Shown here: positions 17,470 through 25,738 of the stretch, one piece after another
How positions within the stretch are numbered: the first letter of the stretch is position 1
How the letters are laid out: each line of letters begins with the position of its first letter
NCBI RefSeq assembly: GCF_041915215.1
Contig: NZ_JAYSBV010000002.1
Strand: one strand, 5' to 3'
DNA: 64,000 nucleotides
Source of the DNA: Zoogloea sp021286885
Lineage (GTDB): Bacteria > Pseudomonadota > Gammaproteobacteria > Burkholderiales > Rhodocyclaceae
Made by a program: the position numbers and the translations under genes
The notes under the pieces: generated by a model
Told to the model about the DNA's origin: nothing
The model's input: only the letters and a program-made list of their open reading frames with translations
The model's database searches: none

Positions 17470-17508
17470 AAAAAACCACACACCACGGACCAAAAGTGCG
17501 TGGTGTGT
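17470..17508 (-). terminator. Terminator or attenuator in the sspA leader
   Basis: Perfect 10-base inverted repeat ACACACCACG / CGTGGTGTGT with an 11-base loop; on the minus strand it is followed by GG and six T. It ends only 22 bases before the sspA start, too close for a promoter to fit after it, so it may act as an attenuator of sspA. Confidence 0.75.
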
Positions 17509-17512
17509 CATA

Positions 17513-17547
17513 GCAACAAAGCCCCTGCCCGGAACGGGACAGGGGCT
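17513..17547 (-). terminator. Terminator of petABC
   Basis: Stem AGCCCCTG / CAGGGGCT with inner CCC/GGG pairing; on the minus strand it is followed by TTTGTTG, 15 bases after the petC stop. Confidence 0.75.
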
Positions 17548-17561
17548 GCCGGGCTGGGTGC

Positions 17562-18320
17562 TTAGTGCACGTCGCGCCAGTAGTTCTTCTTCAGAAGATA
17601 GGAGAGAACGAACAGGACGCCAAGGAAAGCGAGCACGCCCTTGCCGACTGCCTTGCGGGTCTCGGCCATGGGCTCACCCATCCAGACCAGGTAAGACACC
17701 AGGTCGGCGGTAGCCTTGTCGTATTCGTCCTTGGACATCTTGCCAGGCTTGGCCAGCTCCAGGTGGATTTCCTTGTGCTTGCCGCCGTGGCCGTCATCCT
17801 TCTCTTCGATGTGAGCGACTTGCTCACCCTGCAGCTCGTACAGGACGTGGGGCATGCCCACGTTTTCGAAGACCACGTTGTTCCAGCCGGTCGGACGCTT
17901 GTCGTCACGGTAGAAACCACGCAGGTAGGAGTACAGCCAATCAGCGCCACTACCGACTTCGGAAGCGCGGGAACGGGCGATCACGGTCAGATCCGGAGGC
18001 GCGGCACCGAACCACACCTTGGCTTCGTCACGCTGCATCGCGATGCGCATCGGCTCGCCGATCTTGTCGGCGGTGAACATCAGGTTGTCCTTGATCAGAT
18101 CTTCGGACAGACCGATTTCCTTGAGCCGGTTGTAGCGCATGTAGCTGGCGCCGTGGCAGTTCAGGCAGTAGTTCACGAACAGCTTGGCGCCATTCTGCAG
18201 CGCAGCAGGCTCGGTGGAGACGGGAGCCTTGTCCAGGTTAACTTCGGGGCCGTTGGCCAGAGCCATCAGCGGCGTGAACAAGAGAGCTGTCAAAAGTTTT
18301 TTCATGGCTTTCATTCTCAT
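17562..18320 (-). CDS. petC: Cytochrome c1 of the bc1 complex
   Basis: Membrane-anchored haem subunit that takes electrons from the Rieske protein and passes them to soluble cytochrome c. About 252 residues: signal peptide (MKKLLTALLFTPLMALA), haem site CLNCH followed by GASYMRYNRL, and a C-terminal membrane anchor (GVLAFLGVLFVLSYLL) ending KKNYWRDVH. The GMPHVLYELQG segment carries the axial methionine. I set the start at the ATG overlapping the petB stop (TAATG); the internal ATG at 18305 gives a standard signal peptide and is an alternative. Confidence 0.94.
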   Translation of the reverse strand: MRMKAMKKLLTALLFTPLMALANGPEVNLDKAPVSTEPAALQNGAKLFVNYCLNCHGASYMRYNRLKEIGLSEDLIKDNLMFTADKIGEPMRIAMQRDEAKVWFGAAPPDLTVIARSRASEVGSGADWLYSYLRGFYRDDKRPTGWNNVVFENVGMPHVLYELQGEQVAHIEEKDDGHGGKHKEIHLELAKPGKMSKDEYDKATADLVSYLVWMGEPMAETRKAVGKGVLAFLGVLFVLSYLLKKNYWRDVH

Positions 18321-19603
18321 TAACCGGTCACGCGTTCGGGCTCGGGCTTGCACTTGTCCAGCTTCGACCACCAGGGCATGGTGATGAAGAACAGGAAGTA
18401 GTACAGGCTGAACAGTTGGGCCACGGGAGCCCCCGGAATCACACCGAAGAAAGCATAGGAAGGCGGCTTGGTGCCAAGGAAACCAAGGATGCCGAAAGCG
18501 ATGATGAACAGGGTCAGCAGGGTCTTGTAGATCGGACCACGGTAACGGATGGACTTCACCGGGCTGCGATCAAGCCACGGCATGAAGGCCAGAATCACCA
18601 CACCCGCACCCATCGCAACCACGCCCCAGAACTTGGCGTCCAGGCCAAACAGCGGCCACACCATCGCACGCAGCAGGGAGTAGAAGGGGGTGAAGTACCA
18701 CACCGGCGCAATGTGCGGCGGGGTCTTCAGGGGGTCAGCCGGGATGAAGTTGTTGTATTCCAGGAAGTAGCCGCCGCCTTCGGGTGCAAAGAACACGATG
18801 GTGGTGAACACGATCAGGAAGCCCACAACACCCATGATGTCCTTGACGGTGTAGTAGGGGTGGAAGGGGATGCCATCCAGGGGGATGCCGTTGGCGTCCT
18901 TCTTCTTCTTGATTTCAACGCCATCCGGGTTGTTGGAGCCAACTTCGTGCAGGGCAACGATGTGGGCAGCCACCAGACCGATGAGGATCAGCGGCACGGC
19001 GATGACGTGGAAGGAGAAGAAGCGGTTCAGGGTCGCGTCGGACACCACGAAGTCACCACGGATCACCACGGACAGGTCCGGGCCGATCACGGGAATCGCG
19101 GAGAACAGGTTCACGATCACCTGGGCGCCCCAGAAGGACATTTGACCCCAGGGCAGCAGATAGCCCATGAAGGCCTCGGCCATCAGTGCCAGGAAGATCA
19201 GCACGCCGAAGATCCAGATCAGCTCGCGGGGCTTGCGGTAGGAACCGTAGATCAGACCACGGAACATGTGCAGGTACACCACGATGAAGAATGCGGATGC
19301 GCCGGTGGAGTGCATGTAGCGGATGATCCAGCCACCCGGCACATCACGCATGATGTACTCGACGGAGGCGAAGGCCACCGGCACGCCGGAGGCGTTCAGG
19401 GAGGCATCCGGCTTGTAGTGCATCACCAGGAAGATCCCGGTCACGATCTGGATCACGAGGACCAGCAGGGCCAGGGAGCCGAAGAAGTACCAGAAGTTGA
19501 AGTTCTTCGGGGCGTAGTATTCGGTCAGGTGACCCTTGATGGTGGACGTGAGCGGAAAGCGCTCATCAACCCAGTCAAGTAAAGCTTTGGATTTGGTGGT
19601 CAT
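18320..19603 (-). CDS. petB: Cytochrome b of the bc1 complex
   Basis: Integral membrane subunit with two b haems that oxidises quinol at the Qo site and reduces quinone at the Qi site. The 427 residues carry the eight-helix pattern and haem ligands (GGWIIRYMHSTGASAFF, SFHVIAVPLILIGLVAAHIVALHEVGSNNPDG). The quinol-oxidation motif reads PVWY (HIAPVWYFTPFYS) where mitochondrial and alphaproteobacterial proteins have PEWY. A charged insert, KKKKDANGIP, follows NPDGVEI. The gene lies three bases after petA and overlaps petC by one base, so the three subunits are translationally linked. Confidence 0.96.
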   Translation of the reverse strand: MTTKSKALLDWVDERFPLTSTIKGHLTEYYAPKNFNFWYFFGSLALLVLVIQIVTGIFLVMHYKPDASLNASGVPVAFASVEYIMRDVPGGWIIRYMHSTGASAFFIVVYLHMFRGLIYGSYRKPRELIWIFGVLIFLALMAEAFMGYLLPWGQMSFWGAQVIVNLFSAIPVIGPDLSVVIRGDFVVSDATLNRFFSFHVIAVPLILIGLVAAHIVALHEVGSNNPDGVEIKKKKDANGIPLDGIPFHPYYTVKDIMGVVGFLIVFTTIVFFAPEGGGYFLEYNNFIPADPLKTPPHIAPVWYFTPFYSLLRAMVWPLFGLDAKFWGVVAMGAGVVILAFMPWLDRSPVKSIRYRGPIYKTLLTLFIIAFGILGFLGTKPPSYAFFGVIPGAPVAQLFSLYYFLFFITMPWWSKLDKCKPEPERVTG

Positions 19604-19606
19604 TGC

Positions 19607-20200
19607 TTATGCCTTTCCGTCTTCACCGATCAGGATCTTGGTGTCGCCCAGGTACTTGTGGGGCGGCACTTCGAGGTTGTCGGGGGCGGGCTTGCTCTTG
19701 TAGACGCGGCCAGCCAGGTCGAAGGTGGAACCGTGACAGGGGCACAGGAAGCCACCCGGCCAGTCGGCACTAATGCCGCTCTCGGCACCCGCCTTGAACT
19801 TGGAGGACGGAGAACAGCCCAGGTGGGTACAGATGCCCACTGCCACCATGATTTCGGGCTTGATGGAACGATATTCGTTCTTGGCGTACTCGGGCTGCTG
19901 GGGACGATCCGAGTTGGGATCGCTCACTTCGCCGTCAACTTTCTTGACGGCATCCAGCATGTCCTTGGTACGGTTGATGATCCACACCGGCTTGCCGCGC
20001 CATTCGACGGTCATCATCTGACCCGGCTCCAGCTTGCTGATGTCTACCTCGACCGGAGCACCGGCCGCTTTGGCTCGTTCGGAAGGAGTCAGGCTTGCGA
20101 CAAACGGAACGGCTGCAGCCGCAGCGGCTACGCCCCCCGCCGCCGACGTCACCAGCAAGAGCTGGCGCCGACCCGCGTCCAATTTTTGATCCACGCTCAT
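19607..20200 (-). CDS. petA: Rieske iron-sulfur subunit of the bc1 complex
   Basis: [2Fe-2S] subunit that transfers the first electron from quinol to cytochrome c1. The 197 residues begin with a Tat-type signal anchor (GRRQLLLVTSAAGG). The cluster boxes CTHLGC (about 124-129) and CPCHGS (about 153-158) are intact, including the disulfide cysteines. The ATG at 20200 is preceded by GAGGTTAG. It is the first gene of the petABC operon; a probable promoter lies about 57 bases upstream. Confidence 0.97.
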   Translation of the reverse strand: MSVDQKLDAGRRQLLLVTSAAGGVAAAAAAVPFVASLTPSERAKAAGAPVEVDISKLEPGQMMTVEWRGKPVWIINRTKDMLDAVKKVDGEVSDPNSDRPQQPEYAKNEYRSIKPEIMVAVGICTHLGCSPSSKFKAGAESGISADWPGGFLCPCHGSTFDLAGRVYKSKPAPDNLEVPPHKYLGDTKILIGEDGKA

Positions 20201-20256
20201 GGCCCACTAACCTCAATAAAAGAGACTTCGAAGATCGCAATACGGAAAACCTGCGG

Positions 20257-20284
20257 AGTATAGCGAAAACCCACACTTGAAAAA
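20257..20284 (-). promoter_or_regulatory. Probable petABC promoter
   Basis: On the minus strand a good -10 box, TATACT (20257-20262), is preceded after 16 bases by TTTTTC (20279-20284), a poor -35. The 258-base divergent region to dacB contains nothing else I can identify. Confidence 0.45.
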
Positions 20285-20458
20285 AGCCTGTTACGCTAAA
20301 CCCGCGCCAGCATTGGAAATTACCGGGCAAAATGTGATGTTTGCCGACAACATCCGGAATGTCCAAAAGCAGCCCCGAGCCGCCACTTTCCGCAGCGCAA
20401 CATCAAGAAAAAGAGCGAAACCGGCGATAATCCCCAGCCCCCTTAGTGCGCGCTCCTC

Positions 20459-21889
20459 ATGAAGACTCTGCCCCTCGCAGCCCTGGTGGTGCTGTGTGCC
20501 TTCGCCCTCCCCGCCCGCCCGGCCGCCCTCCCGCCGCCCCTCGCCACTGCGCTGGAAAAGGGCCAGGTGCCTGAAGATGCCGTGGCTGTACAGGTTCAGC
20601 AGTTGGGCAGCGGCGCGCCCGACAAACGCATTTTGGGCCACCAGGAAACCCTGCCGTTGAACCCGGCCTCGGTGATGAAGCTGGTCACCAGCTGGGCCAG
20701 CCTGGAGATTCTGGGCCCCACCTACACCTGGAAAACCCGTTACACCAGCCCCGCCCAGATCCGGGACGGGGTGCTGGAAGGAGACCTGCACATTGCCGGC
20801 GGCGGAGACCCGCGCCTGTCGCGGGAAAGCCTGTGGCAGACGGTGCATCGGCTGCGCGCCCTGGGCGTACGCCGCATCCGGGGCGATGTGGTCACGGATC
20901 GCAGCCTGTTCCGGCTTCCGCCCCACGACCCGGGCGCCTTTGACCAGCGCCCCCTGCGCCCCTACAACGCGGGGGCCGACGCCCTGGGCATCGACTACGG
21001 CGCGTTCAGCCTGCACATGCAGCCCCAGGGCGGACGGGTGCTGATTCAGGCCGACCTGCTGCCCGCCGGGCTGCGCCTGGAAAACCGGATCAGCCGCAGC
21101 AAGGGGCGCTGCGCCGACCCGAGCGCAGGGCTGCAGGCTCGGCTTGCGCCCACGGGCGCTCCGATGGTTTTGGAGATCAGCGGCCAGGTGGCAGAAGGCT
21201 GCACCGAAGCCTTCGACTGGAATCTGGCTCCCCTCAGTCAGGCCCAGCTGTTTGAAGGCCTGTTCCGCACCCTGTGGCAAGAAGCCGGCGGGCGGCTGGA
21301 CGGGCATTTCCGCAACGGACCCGCCCCGGCAGACACACACCTGCTGGTGGAGCAGCCCTCCCCTCCCCTGCCGGAGATTCTGCGGGACATGAACAAATGG
21401 TCGAACAACGTGATCGCCCGCACCCTGCTCGCCACCCTGGGGAGCCAGGGCGAAGCCCCGCGCCCGGATGAGGATTCAGCCCAGGCGGGCGCCCGACGGG
21501 TGGGCGAGCAGCTGGCCGCTGCCGGGATTCCAACGGCCGGATTGGTGATCGAGAACGGCGCAGGCCTTTCACGCATCGAGCGCACCAGCGCCGCCACCCT
21601 GGGTGCCCTCCTGGCCCACGCCTGGCATGGGCCGTACATGCCGGAACTGATGGCTTCGCTGGCGATTGCGGGGCGGGATGGGACGGCCCGCCGGCGTCTG
21701 GCAGACAGCCCGAGCGCCGGGCGCGCCCATGTAAAGACCGGCACGCTCAACGGCGTGCGCGCCCTGGCGGGCTATGTGCTGAGCCACAAGGGGGAACGCT
21801 ACAGCGTGGTGCTGCTCATCAACCACCCCAATGCCGACGCCGCCCGGGAAGCCCAGGATGCGTTGCTGGAGTGGGTGGCCGGGCTTTAG
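20459..21889 (+). CDS. dacB: D-alanyl-D-alanine carboxypeptidase/endopeptidase, PBP4 type
   Basis: Periplasmic low-molecular-mass penicillin-binding protein (peptidase S13) that trims and cleaves peptidoglycan cross-links. The 476-residue precursor has a signal peptide (MKTLPLAALVVLCAFALPARPAA). All three active-site motifs are present: SVMK with Ser near 71, SNN in KWSNNVIAR, and KTG in HVKTGTLNG. The inserted domain between the first and second motifs is typical of PBP4. The start ATG at 20459 fits the signal sequence. It is transcribed alone, divergent from petABC and convergent with the DUF2237 gene. Confidence 0.95.
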   Translation: MKTLPLAALVVLCAFALPARPAALPPPLATALEKGQVPEDAVAVQVQQLGSGAPDKRILGHQETLPLNPASVMKLVTSWASLEILGPTYTWKTRYTSPAQIRDGVLEGDLHIAGGGDPRLSRESLWQTVHRLRALGVRRIRGDVVTDRSLFRLPPHDPGAFDQRPLRPYNAGADALGIDYGAFSLHMQPQGGRVLIQADLLPAGLRLENRISRSKGRCADPSAGLQARLAPTGAPMVLEISGQVAEGCTEAFDWNLAPLSQAQLFEGLFRTLWQEAGGRLDGHFRNGPAPADTHLLVEQPSPPLPEILRDMNKWSNNVIARTLLATLGSQGEAPRPDEDSAQAGARRVGEQLAAAGIPTAGLVIENGAGLSRIERTSAATLGALLAHAWHGPYMPELMASLAIAGRDGTARRRLADSPSAGRAHVKTGTLNGVRALAGYVLSHKGERYSVVLLINHPNADAAREAQDALLEWVAGL

Positions 21890-21903
21890 CCCGCCCGGCC
21901 CGG

Positions 21904-21930
21904 GCCTGCCTTACCTATTCAGGCAGGCTT
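21904..21930 (+). terminator. Probable terminator of dacB
   Basis: Stem GCCTGCC / GGCAGGC with an 11-base loop, 14 bases after the dacB stop and reaching into the last codons of the convergent DUF2237 gene. The T run is poor. Confidence 0.45.
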
Positions 21931-22311
21931 GTAGGCGTGGGCGCGCAGCGCTTCGAAGGGAATCACCTCCAGCGCCGCCATGTGGGTCGCTTCCAGGATC
22001 ACCGGCGGCGCCATGCCCGCCTCCCAAGCCTCGCGCCAGCGTAAGGCGCACAAACACCAGCGGTCGCCGGGCTTGAGCCCGACAAAGCGGTATTCGGGGC
22101 GGGGCGTGGAGAGGTCGTTGCCACGCATCGTGCTGAAGCGCAGGAATTCTTCAGTCACCCGCACGCACACATGATGGCGCCCCAGGTCTGCCGGGTCGGC
22201 TTCGCAACAGCCAGTACGCAACCAGCCCGTCAGGGGGTCGTAGCTGCAGGCCAACAGGGGCCCGCCCAAAACGTTGAGCTCATCGCTCACCGGCATGTCT
22301 TCGGTGCTCAA
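21919..22311 (-). CDS. DUF2237 family protein
   Basis: A 130-residue cytoplasmic protein of unknown function that matches the DUF2237 pattern along its length: LNVLGGPLLACSYDPLTGWLRTGCC, GRHHVCVRVTEEFLRFS, GNDLSTPRPEYRF, GLKPGDRWCLCALRW, APPVILEATH. The conserved Cys, His and Trp residues suggest a metal site or enzyme, but no activity can be assigned. A TTG start at 22311 is supported by AAGGA eight bases upstream and by its TTGA overlap with the galE stop; the alternative ATG at 22296 lacks a good ribosome site. Confidence 0.85.
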   Translation of the reverse strand: MSTEDMPVSDELNVLGGPLLACSYDPLTGWLRTGCCEADPADLGRHHVCVRVTEEFLRFSTMRGNDLSTPRPEYRFVGLKPGDRWCLCALRWREAWEAGMAPPVILEATHMAALEVIPFEALRAHAYKPA

Positions 22312-23327
22312 TCTGGATATCCTTGAGGATTGGAACTCTGCCAGCGCCAGGTATCAACGCACATTTCGTCGATACCCCGCTCGGCGCGCCAGCCCAGCAA
22401 TTGCTCTGCCAAGGCAGTTTCAGCATAGCACTGGGCCACATCCCCGGCACGGCGCTCGACAATTTCGTAAGGCACCGGACGGCCACTGGCCGCCTCAAAG
22501 GCCCGCACCACGTCCAGCACGCTGTACCCGCGCCCGGTTCCCAGGTTGACCGTCAGCACGCCGGTCTGTTCCGCCAGCCGGCGCACCGCCGCCACGTGCC
22601 CCTTGGCCAGATCCACCACATGGATGTAATCCCGCACGCCGGTACCATCCGGGGTCGCGTAGTCGCCGCCAAACACCCGCAAGCGCGGCAGGCGCCCGAC
22701 CGCCACCTGACTCACGAAGGGCATCAGGTTGTTGGGCAGGCCGTTCGGATCTTCACCGATGCGGCCGCTCGGGTGGGCGCCCACCGGGTTGAAGTAACGC
22801 AGCAGCGCCACCCGCCAGGCCGGATCTGCCTTGGCCAAGTCGCTCAGCACGAACTCCATCATCCACTTGGTGCGGCCATAGGGGTTGGTGGGCCCGGTGG
22901 GGAAATCCTCACGGATCGGCACACTGGCCGGGTCGCCATACACGGTGGCCGATGAGCTGAACACCAAAGACTTGACCCCAGCCTCGGCCATGACTTGGGC
23001 CAGGGCCACGGTGCCGGCGATGTTGTTATCGTAGTAACGCAGGGGCTGGGCCACCGACTCCCCCACCGCCTTGAGGGCGGCAAAGTGAATCACGGCCTCA
23101 ACTGCATGGGCCGCAAAGATTTCACGCAGGGCCTGCTTGTCGCGGATGTCGGCCTGATAAAAACCCTTGAGCGGGCGGCCAGCCAGTTCCTCCACCCGGC
23201 GCAGGGCTTCCGGCTTGCTGTTGCTGAAGTTGTCGACCACCACCACTTCATAGCCGGCGGCCATCAACTCGATGCAGGTATGGGAGCCGATATAGCCGGC
23301 ACCGCCGGTCACCAGGATCACGGACAT
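22308..23327 (-). CDS. galE: UDP-glucose 4-epimerase
   Basis: NAD-dependent short-chain dehydrogenase that interconverts UDP-glucose and UDP-galactose for envelope polysaccharides. The 339 residues have the Rossmann motif GGAGYIGSHTCIELM, the catalytic SSSATVYG and YGRTK (YxxxK), and the sugar-binding block RYFNPVGAHPSGRIGEDP with NNLMPFV. Length equals E. coli GalE (338). The stop overlaps the TTG start of the DUF2237 gene, so the two are co-translated. Confidence 0.96.
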   Translation of the reverse strand: MSVILVTGGAGYIGSHTCIELMAAGYEVVVVDNFSNSKPEALRRVEELAGRPLKGFYQADIRDKQALREIFAAHAVEAVIHFAALKAVGESVAQPLRYYDNNIAGTVALAQVMAEAGVKSLVFSSSATVYGDPASVPIREDFPTGPTNPYGRTKWMMEFVLSDLAKADPAWRVALLRYFNPVGAHPSGRIGEDPNGLPNNLMPFVSQVAVGRLPRLRVFGGDYATPDGTGVRDYIHVVDLAKGHVAAVRRLAEQTGVLTVNLGTGRGYSVLDVVRAFEAASGRPVPYEIVERRAGDVAQCYAETALAEQLLGWRAERGIDEMCVDTWRWQSSNPQGYPD

Positions 23328-23398
23328 GGGGAACTCTCACTCAGATCAGATAAATTGAAAGGAAGATGATACCGGCTAGCGCACAACGGAGCGGCGTA

Positions 23399-24589
23399 TT
23401 AAATCGCACCCTCGGTATGCATCCGTGTAATTCGCGCGCTATCGTAGCCAAGAGCCGCCAGCAATTCGTCGGTGTGGGCCCCCAGAGCCGGCCCCAGCCA
23501 TTCGGTGCCGCCGGGGGTTTCGGTGAGGCGCGGCACGATGCCAGGGATGCGCAGGGCTTGGCCGTCGGGCAGCGCCACCTGCTCCAGCATGCCCCGGGCG
23601 GCGAACTGGGCATCCTTGAACATGTCGGCCACCGAATACACCGGACTCACCGGCACTTCGGCCTGTTCCAGCACGGCGAGCACCTGTTCCGCATCATGGG
23701 CGCCCACCCAGGCATCGATGGCGGCGTACAGCTCGGCGGCGCGCAAGTCGCGGCCTGCGTTGTCCTTCAAATCCGGCGCAGCCGCCAGATCGGGGCGCCC
23801 AATGGCACGCATCAGGCGCTGGAAGATCGCATCGCCATTGCCGCCCACGATGATGTGGCGCCCGTCGCGGGTGGTATGGGTGTTGGACGGGGTGATGCCG
23901 GGCATGATGTTGCCGGTGCGCTCGCGCATGAAGCCGAACATGTCGAACTCGGGCACCATGCTCTCCATCATCGCAAACACAGCCTCGTAGAGGGCCACAT
24001 CCACCACTTGCCCCTTGCCGCCGTTCACCTCCCGGTGGCGCAGGGCCATCAACGCCCCGACTGCCGCCCACAGGGCCGCAATCGAATCGCCAATCGAAAT
24101 CCCGGTGCGCACCGGCGGACGATCGGCAAAGCCGGTTACGTACCGCAGCCCCCCCATGGATTCACCAATCGCGCCAAAGCCGGGCCGATCCTTGTACGGG
24201 CCTGTCTGGCCAAAGCCCGACAGGCGCACCATCACCAGCCCGGGGTTGAGGGCAGAAAGGGCCTCCCAGCCCAAACCCAGCTTTTCCAGCACGCCGGGGC
24301 GGAAGTTTTCCACCACGATGTCGGCCTGGGCCGCCAGCTGGCGCACCGCCTCGGCCCCTTCCGGGTGCTTGAGATTGGCGGTAAAGGATTTTTTGTTGCG
24401 GGCCTGCACCGCCCACCAGAGGGAAGTTTCCCCGTGCATCTTGCGCCACTTGCGCAGGGGGTCGCCCCCGTCGGGGGATTCGATCTTGATCACCTCGGCG
24501 CCAAACTCGGCCAGGATGCGGGTACAGAAGGGCCCGGCGATCAGGGTGCCCAGTTCGAGGACTTTGACGCCGGCCAGGGGCTTGTTCAT
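23399..24589 (-). CDS. CaiB/BaiF-family (class III) CoA-transferase
   Basis: Transfers CoA between carboxylic acids through an enzyme-bound aspartyl ester. The 396 residues begin with the family signature GVKVLELGTLIAGPFCTRILAEFGAEVIKIE. They contain NFRPGVLEKLGLG and the catalytic-Asp segment RTGISIGDSIAALWA. The SGFGQTGPYKDRPGFG block and overall length resemble formyl-CoA and succinyl-CoA-type transferases, but the substrate cannot be read from the sequence. The start at 24589 is supported by AAGGATCG; an upstream Met at 24610 would add seven residues. Neighbours are galE and recR, neither informative. Confidence 0.9.
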   Translation of the reverse strand: MNKPLAGVKVLELGTLIAGPFCTRILAEFGAEVIKIESPDGGDPLRKWRKMHGETSLWWAVQARNKKSFTANLKHPEGAEAVRQLAAQADIVVENFRPGVLEKLGLGWEALSALNPGLVMVRLSGFGQTGPYKDRPGFGAIGESMGGLRYVTGFADRPPVRTGISIGDSIAALWAAVGALMALRHREVNGGKGQVVDVALYEAVFAMMESMVPEFDMFGFMRERTGNIMPGITPSNTHTTRDGRHIIVGGNGDAIFQRLMRAIGRPDLAAAPDLKDNAGRDLRAAELYAAIDAWVGAHDAEQVLAVLEQAEVPVSPVYSVADMFKDAQFAARGMLEQVALPDGQALRIPGIVPRLTETPGGTEWLGPALGAHTDELLAALGYDSARITRMHTEGAI

Positions 24590-24654
24590 GGACGATCCTT
24601 CAGGAGGCATGGCCCCCCAGCAGGCAGGCCGGAAACAGGGTATAGGTTGGCAAT

Positions 24655-25251
24655 CTAAACGGGGCGGCGCTCCACCAAAGCCTGGGCGATGGTGCCGGTG
24701 TCGGTGTGCTCCAGCTCGCCGCCCACCGGAATGCCCCGGGCAATACGACTCACCCGGATACCCCGGGGCTGGAGCAGCTCTGAAATCATGTGGGCGGTGG
24801 CTTCACCTTCGTTGGTGAAGTTGGTGGCCAGGATCACCTCCTGCACCCGCCCATCGGCGGCCCGGGCGAGGAGCTTTTCCAGGCCCAGTTCCCGGGGGCC
24901 CACGCCATCGAGGGGCGAGAGGCGCCCCATCAACACGTAGTAGAGCCCGTGGTAGCTGTGGGTCTGCTCCAGCATGGCCAGGTCGGCAGGCATTTCCACC
25001 ACGCACAGCAAACCCTGGTCGCGGCGCGGATTGGCGCAGCGCGCACACACCTCGTCTTCGCAGAAGCTGTTGCAGCGGGTGCAATGGCGCAGCACCTCCA
25101 GGGCATGCCCCAGGGCGCCGGCCAGCCGCGCCGCGCCGCGCTGATCCCGCTGCAGCAGGTGATAGGCCATGCGCTGGGCGGATTTGGGCCCCACCCCGGG
25201 CAGGCAGCGCAGGGCTTCGATCAGGGCATCAAGACTGGACGGACTGCTCAC
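24655..25251 (-). CDS. recR: Recombination mediator protein RecR
   Basis: Acts with RecF and RecO to load RecA at single-strand gaps. The 198-residue form starts at the GTG at 25251, eight bases after GGGAG, and aligns with E. coli RecR (201). It has the N-terminal helix-hairpin-helix (LPGVGPKSAQRMAYHLL), the zinc finger CTRCNSFCEDEVCARC and the Toprim domain (CVVEMPADLAMLEQ, NFTNEGEATAHMI). An in-frame open extension upstream to 25359 covers two inverted repeats and is not homologous to RecR, so I exclude it. It follows ybaB and dnaX as in most proteobacteria. Confidence 0.93.
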   Translation of the reverse strand: MSSPSSLDALIEALRCLPGVGPKSAQRMAYHLLQRDQRGAARLAGALGHALEVLRHCTRCNSFCEDEVCARCANPRRDQGLLCVVEMPADLAMLEQTHSYHGLYYVLMGRLSPLDGVGPRELGLEKLLARAADGRVQEVILATNFTNEGEATAHMISELLQPRGIRVSRIARGIPVGGELEHTDTGTIAQALVERRPV

Positions 25252-25270
25252 GTGGGCGACTCCCGACAGC

Positions 25271-25294
25271 AAAACCGGGGCCAGGCCCCGGTTT
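25271..25294 (-). terminator. Hairpin between ybaB and recR
   Basis: AAACCGGGGC / GCCCCGGTTT with a minimal loop and few T on the minus strand. It may be a weak terminator or an mRNA-processing hairpin, and it lies about 20 bases before the recR start. Confidence 0.5.
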
Positions 25295-25308
25295 GCAGTA
25301 TTGCTGAA

Positions 25309-25335
25309 CTGCTGAGCTACTGAACTGCTCAGCAG
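25309..25335. repeat. Inverted repeat in the ybaB-recR gap
   Basis: CTGCTGAGC and GCTCAGCAG, perfect 9-base arms with a 9-base spacer, embedded in a direct repeat of TGAACTGCT. Unassigned; a second hairpin beside the one at 25271-25294. Confidence 0.6.
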
Positions 25336-25384
25336 CGGAACGGCTGAATACGCACTCAAGCGTACTGGCGCGATGCCAGCGCGC

Positions 25385-25708
25385 TCAGAACGGCAGCTTG
25401 AAGCCCGGGGGCAGATTGAGGCCAGCAGTGAAACCGGCCATCTTTTCCTGGGAGGTGGCTTCCACCCGGCGCACGGCGTCGTTCACGGCAGCAGCGATCA
25501 GGTCTTCGAGCATTTCCTTGTCGTCCATCACCGAGGGGTCGATGGTGACGCGGCGCACGTCGTGCTTGCAGGTCATGGTGATCTTCACCATGCCGGCACC
25601 GGCCTGGCCTTCGACTTCGATGCTGCCGAGGCTGTCCTGCACCTTTTTCATGTTGTCTTGCATTTGCTGGGCCTGCTTCATCAGGCCGGCGATTCCGCCC
25701 TTCATCAT
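25385..25708 (-). CDS. ybaB: YbaB/EbfC nucleoid-associated protein
   Basis: Small DNA-binding dimer of 107 residues, encoded between dnaX and recR in most bacteria. Diagnostic are the N-terminal coiled coil GLMKQAQQMQDNMKKVQDSLG and the core VEGQAGAGMVKITMTCKHDVRRVTIDPSV with DLIAAAVNDAVRRVEATSQEKM. The start gives MMKGGIAGLMKQAQQMQ, the normal N-terminus. It begins 30 bases after the dnaX stop. Confidence 0.96.
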   Translation of the reverse strand: MMKGGIAGLMKQAQQMQDNMKKVQDSLGSIEVEGQAGAGMVKITMTCKHDVRRVTIDPSVMDDKEMLEDLIAAAVNDAVRRVEATSQEKMAGFTAGLNLPPGFKLPF

Positions 25709-25738
25709 GGTATGGATCTCCAGTGAGGTTTAGGTTGT

